DNA of 48,716 bases from assembly GCA_023807065.1 (NCBI GenBank), contig JAJJLU010000422.1, positions 1 through 48,716 of the forward strand. Reading direction: 5' to 3'. This DNA is from Isotricha intestinalis (taxonomy: Eukaryota; Ciliophora; Litostomatea; Vestibuliferida; Isotrichidae). The position numbers and the translations under genes were made by a program. The notes under the pieces were generated by a model. It did no database searches. It saw only the letters and a program-made list of their open reading frames with translations, and was not told the DNA's origin. Shown here one piece after another: positions 48,510 to 48,716 of this stretch. How positions within the stretch are numbered: the stretch's first letter is position 1; each line of letters begins with the position of its first letter.

Positions 48510-48678
48510 ATTGGAAAAAGAGAGATGATGACAAAATTTTAAAAATGAAATATTGAACTTAATGATTAATTCTTTTAAAATATTTTTATTATTTAAAAAT
48601 ATTACTACATTGTATTTTCATTAAATAAAACTCTTTACATTTTTGATAATAATTTTTGAAAAAAATTAATTTTTTTTT

Positions 48679-48716
48679 GGGGATTGGGGATTGGGGATTG
48701 GGGATTGGGGATTGGG
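48679..48716 (+). repeat. Telomere, (GGGGATT)n
   Basis: Five complete GGGGATT units plus GGG run to the last base of the window, directly after a T8 run. The G-rich strand points outward, as at a true right chromosome end. The unit equals CCCCAAT on the other strand. It differs from Tetrahymena GGGGTT, Oxytricha GGGGTTTT and the TTAGGG of animals and most fungi, and from memory matches the repeat reported for rumen litostome ciliates. Confidence 0.95.

Larger units (their letters stand above)
47727..48678. other. Subtelomeric region
   Basis: About 950 bp of AT-rich DNA separate the start of the ARL5-like gene from the telomere. It holds the promoter of that gene, three copies of AAAATT at 48223-48240, and a 45-codon open frame near 48372. 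No internal telomeric repeats, transposon or RNA gene is recognised. Confidence 0.6.

Noticed and set aside
1..48716. Origin from an AT-rich gut fungus or a trichomonad
   Set aside because: The telomere is not TTAGGG, as most fungi would have. The combination of STPGR protein, PAS/tmcB-like family and IP3R-like channel with a GGGGATT telomere fits a ciliate better. BspA repeats alone would have allowed a trichomonad.
1..48716. Transposons, integrated viruses or insertion sequences
   Set aside because: I see no transposase, integrase, reverse transcriptase or capsid motif in any frame, and no paired terminal repeats around a gene.

Overview
The window is the right-hand end of a eukaryotic chromosome, most likely a macronuclear chromosome of an anaerobic (rumen-type, litostomatean) ciliate. 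The last 38 bases are five full GGGGATT units plus GGG, G-rich strand running outward, as expected of a real telomere. Read on the other strand the unit is CCCCAAT, which from memory is the repeat reported for rumen ciliates such as Entodinium; this should be checked. DNA is extremely AT-rich, genes are compact, both strands are used, and every gene reads through without needing an intron. Reading frames of 1,800-2,200 codons contain no TAA, TAG or TGA, and gene ends use TAA (15 of 19) and TGA (4 of 19). That fits the standard genetic code, which litostomes keep while many ciliates do not. A SHIPPO/STPGR protein, an ARL5 GTPase, an IP3-receptor-like channel and large PAS/tmcB-like membrane proteins also fit a ciliate. 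The left edge has no telomere, so the chromosome continues.

Layout: 0.2-5.6 kb holds a giant PAS-containing multi-pass membrane protein (+). At 5.7-6.3 kb is a small Asn-rich protein (+) with a possible frameshifted start. At 6.6-11.6 kb a coiled-coil protein and a vWA-domain protein lie on the minus strand. At 11.9-16.3 kb are a membrane metallophosphoesterase (+), a TBC Rab-GAP (-) and a STPGR ciliary protein (+). At 16.5-21.9 kb is a second PAS/tmcB-like protein (-), followed by two small unknown genes (-), and at 23.9-29.4 kb a third paralogue (+). At 29.6-33.4 kb are an EF-hand/PH/pseudokinase protein and a two-pass membrane protein (+). At 33.5-37.3 kb are an RBX1/2 RING protein and a kinase/B-box/BspA-LRR fusion (-), separated by a 1.1-kb gap. 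At 37.5-39.7 kb a coiled-coil protein (+) and a small basic protein (-) face each other. At 40.0-46.7 kb is a 2,228-residue IP3R/RyR-like calcium channel (+), at 47.0-47.7 kb an ARL5-like GTPase (-), and then about 950 bp of subtelomere leads to the telomere.

The genes are not an operon, but themes recur: calcium and membrane sensing (three PAS/tmcB-like proteins, the IP3R-like channel, the EF-hand/PH pseudokinase), membrane traffic (TBC GAP, ARL5) and cilia (STPGR). The most interesting items are the IP3R-like channel whose N-terminus is a UBR-box-like zinc finger instead of the IP3-binding core; the kinase/B-box/BspA-repeat fusion; the CDPK7-like pseudokinase; a possible -1 frameshift at 5.70 kb; and a gene-polarised switch of synonymous codons from A-ending at gene starts to T-ending at gene ends, seen in nearly every gene I inspected.
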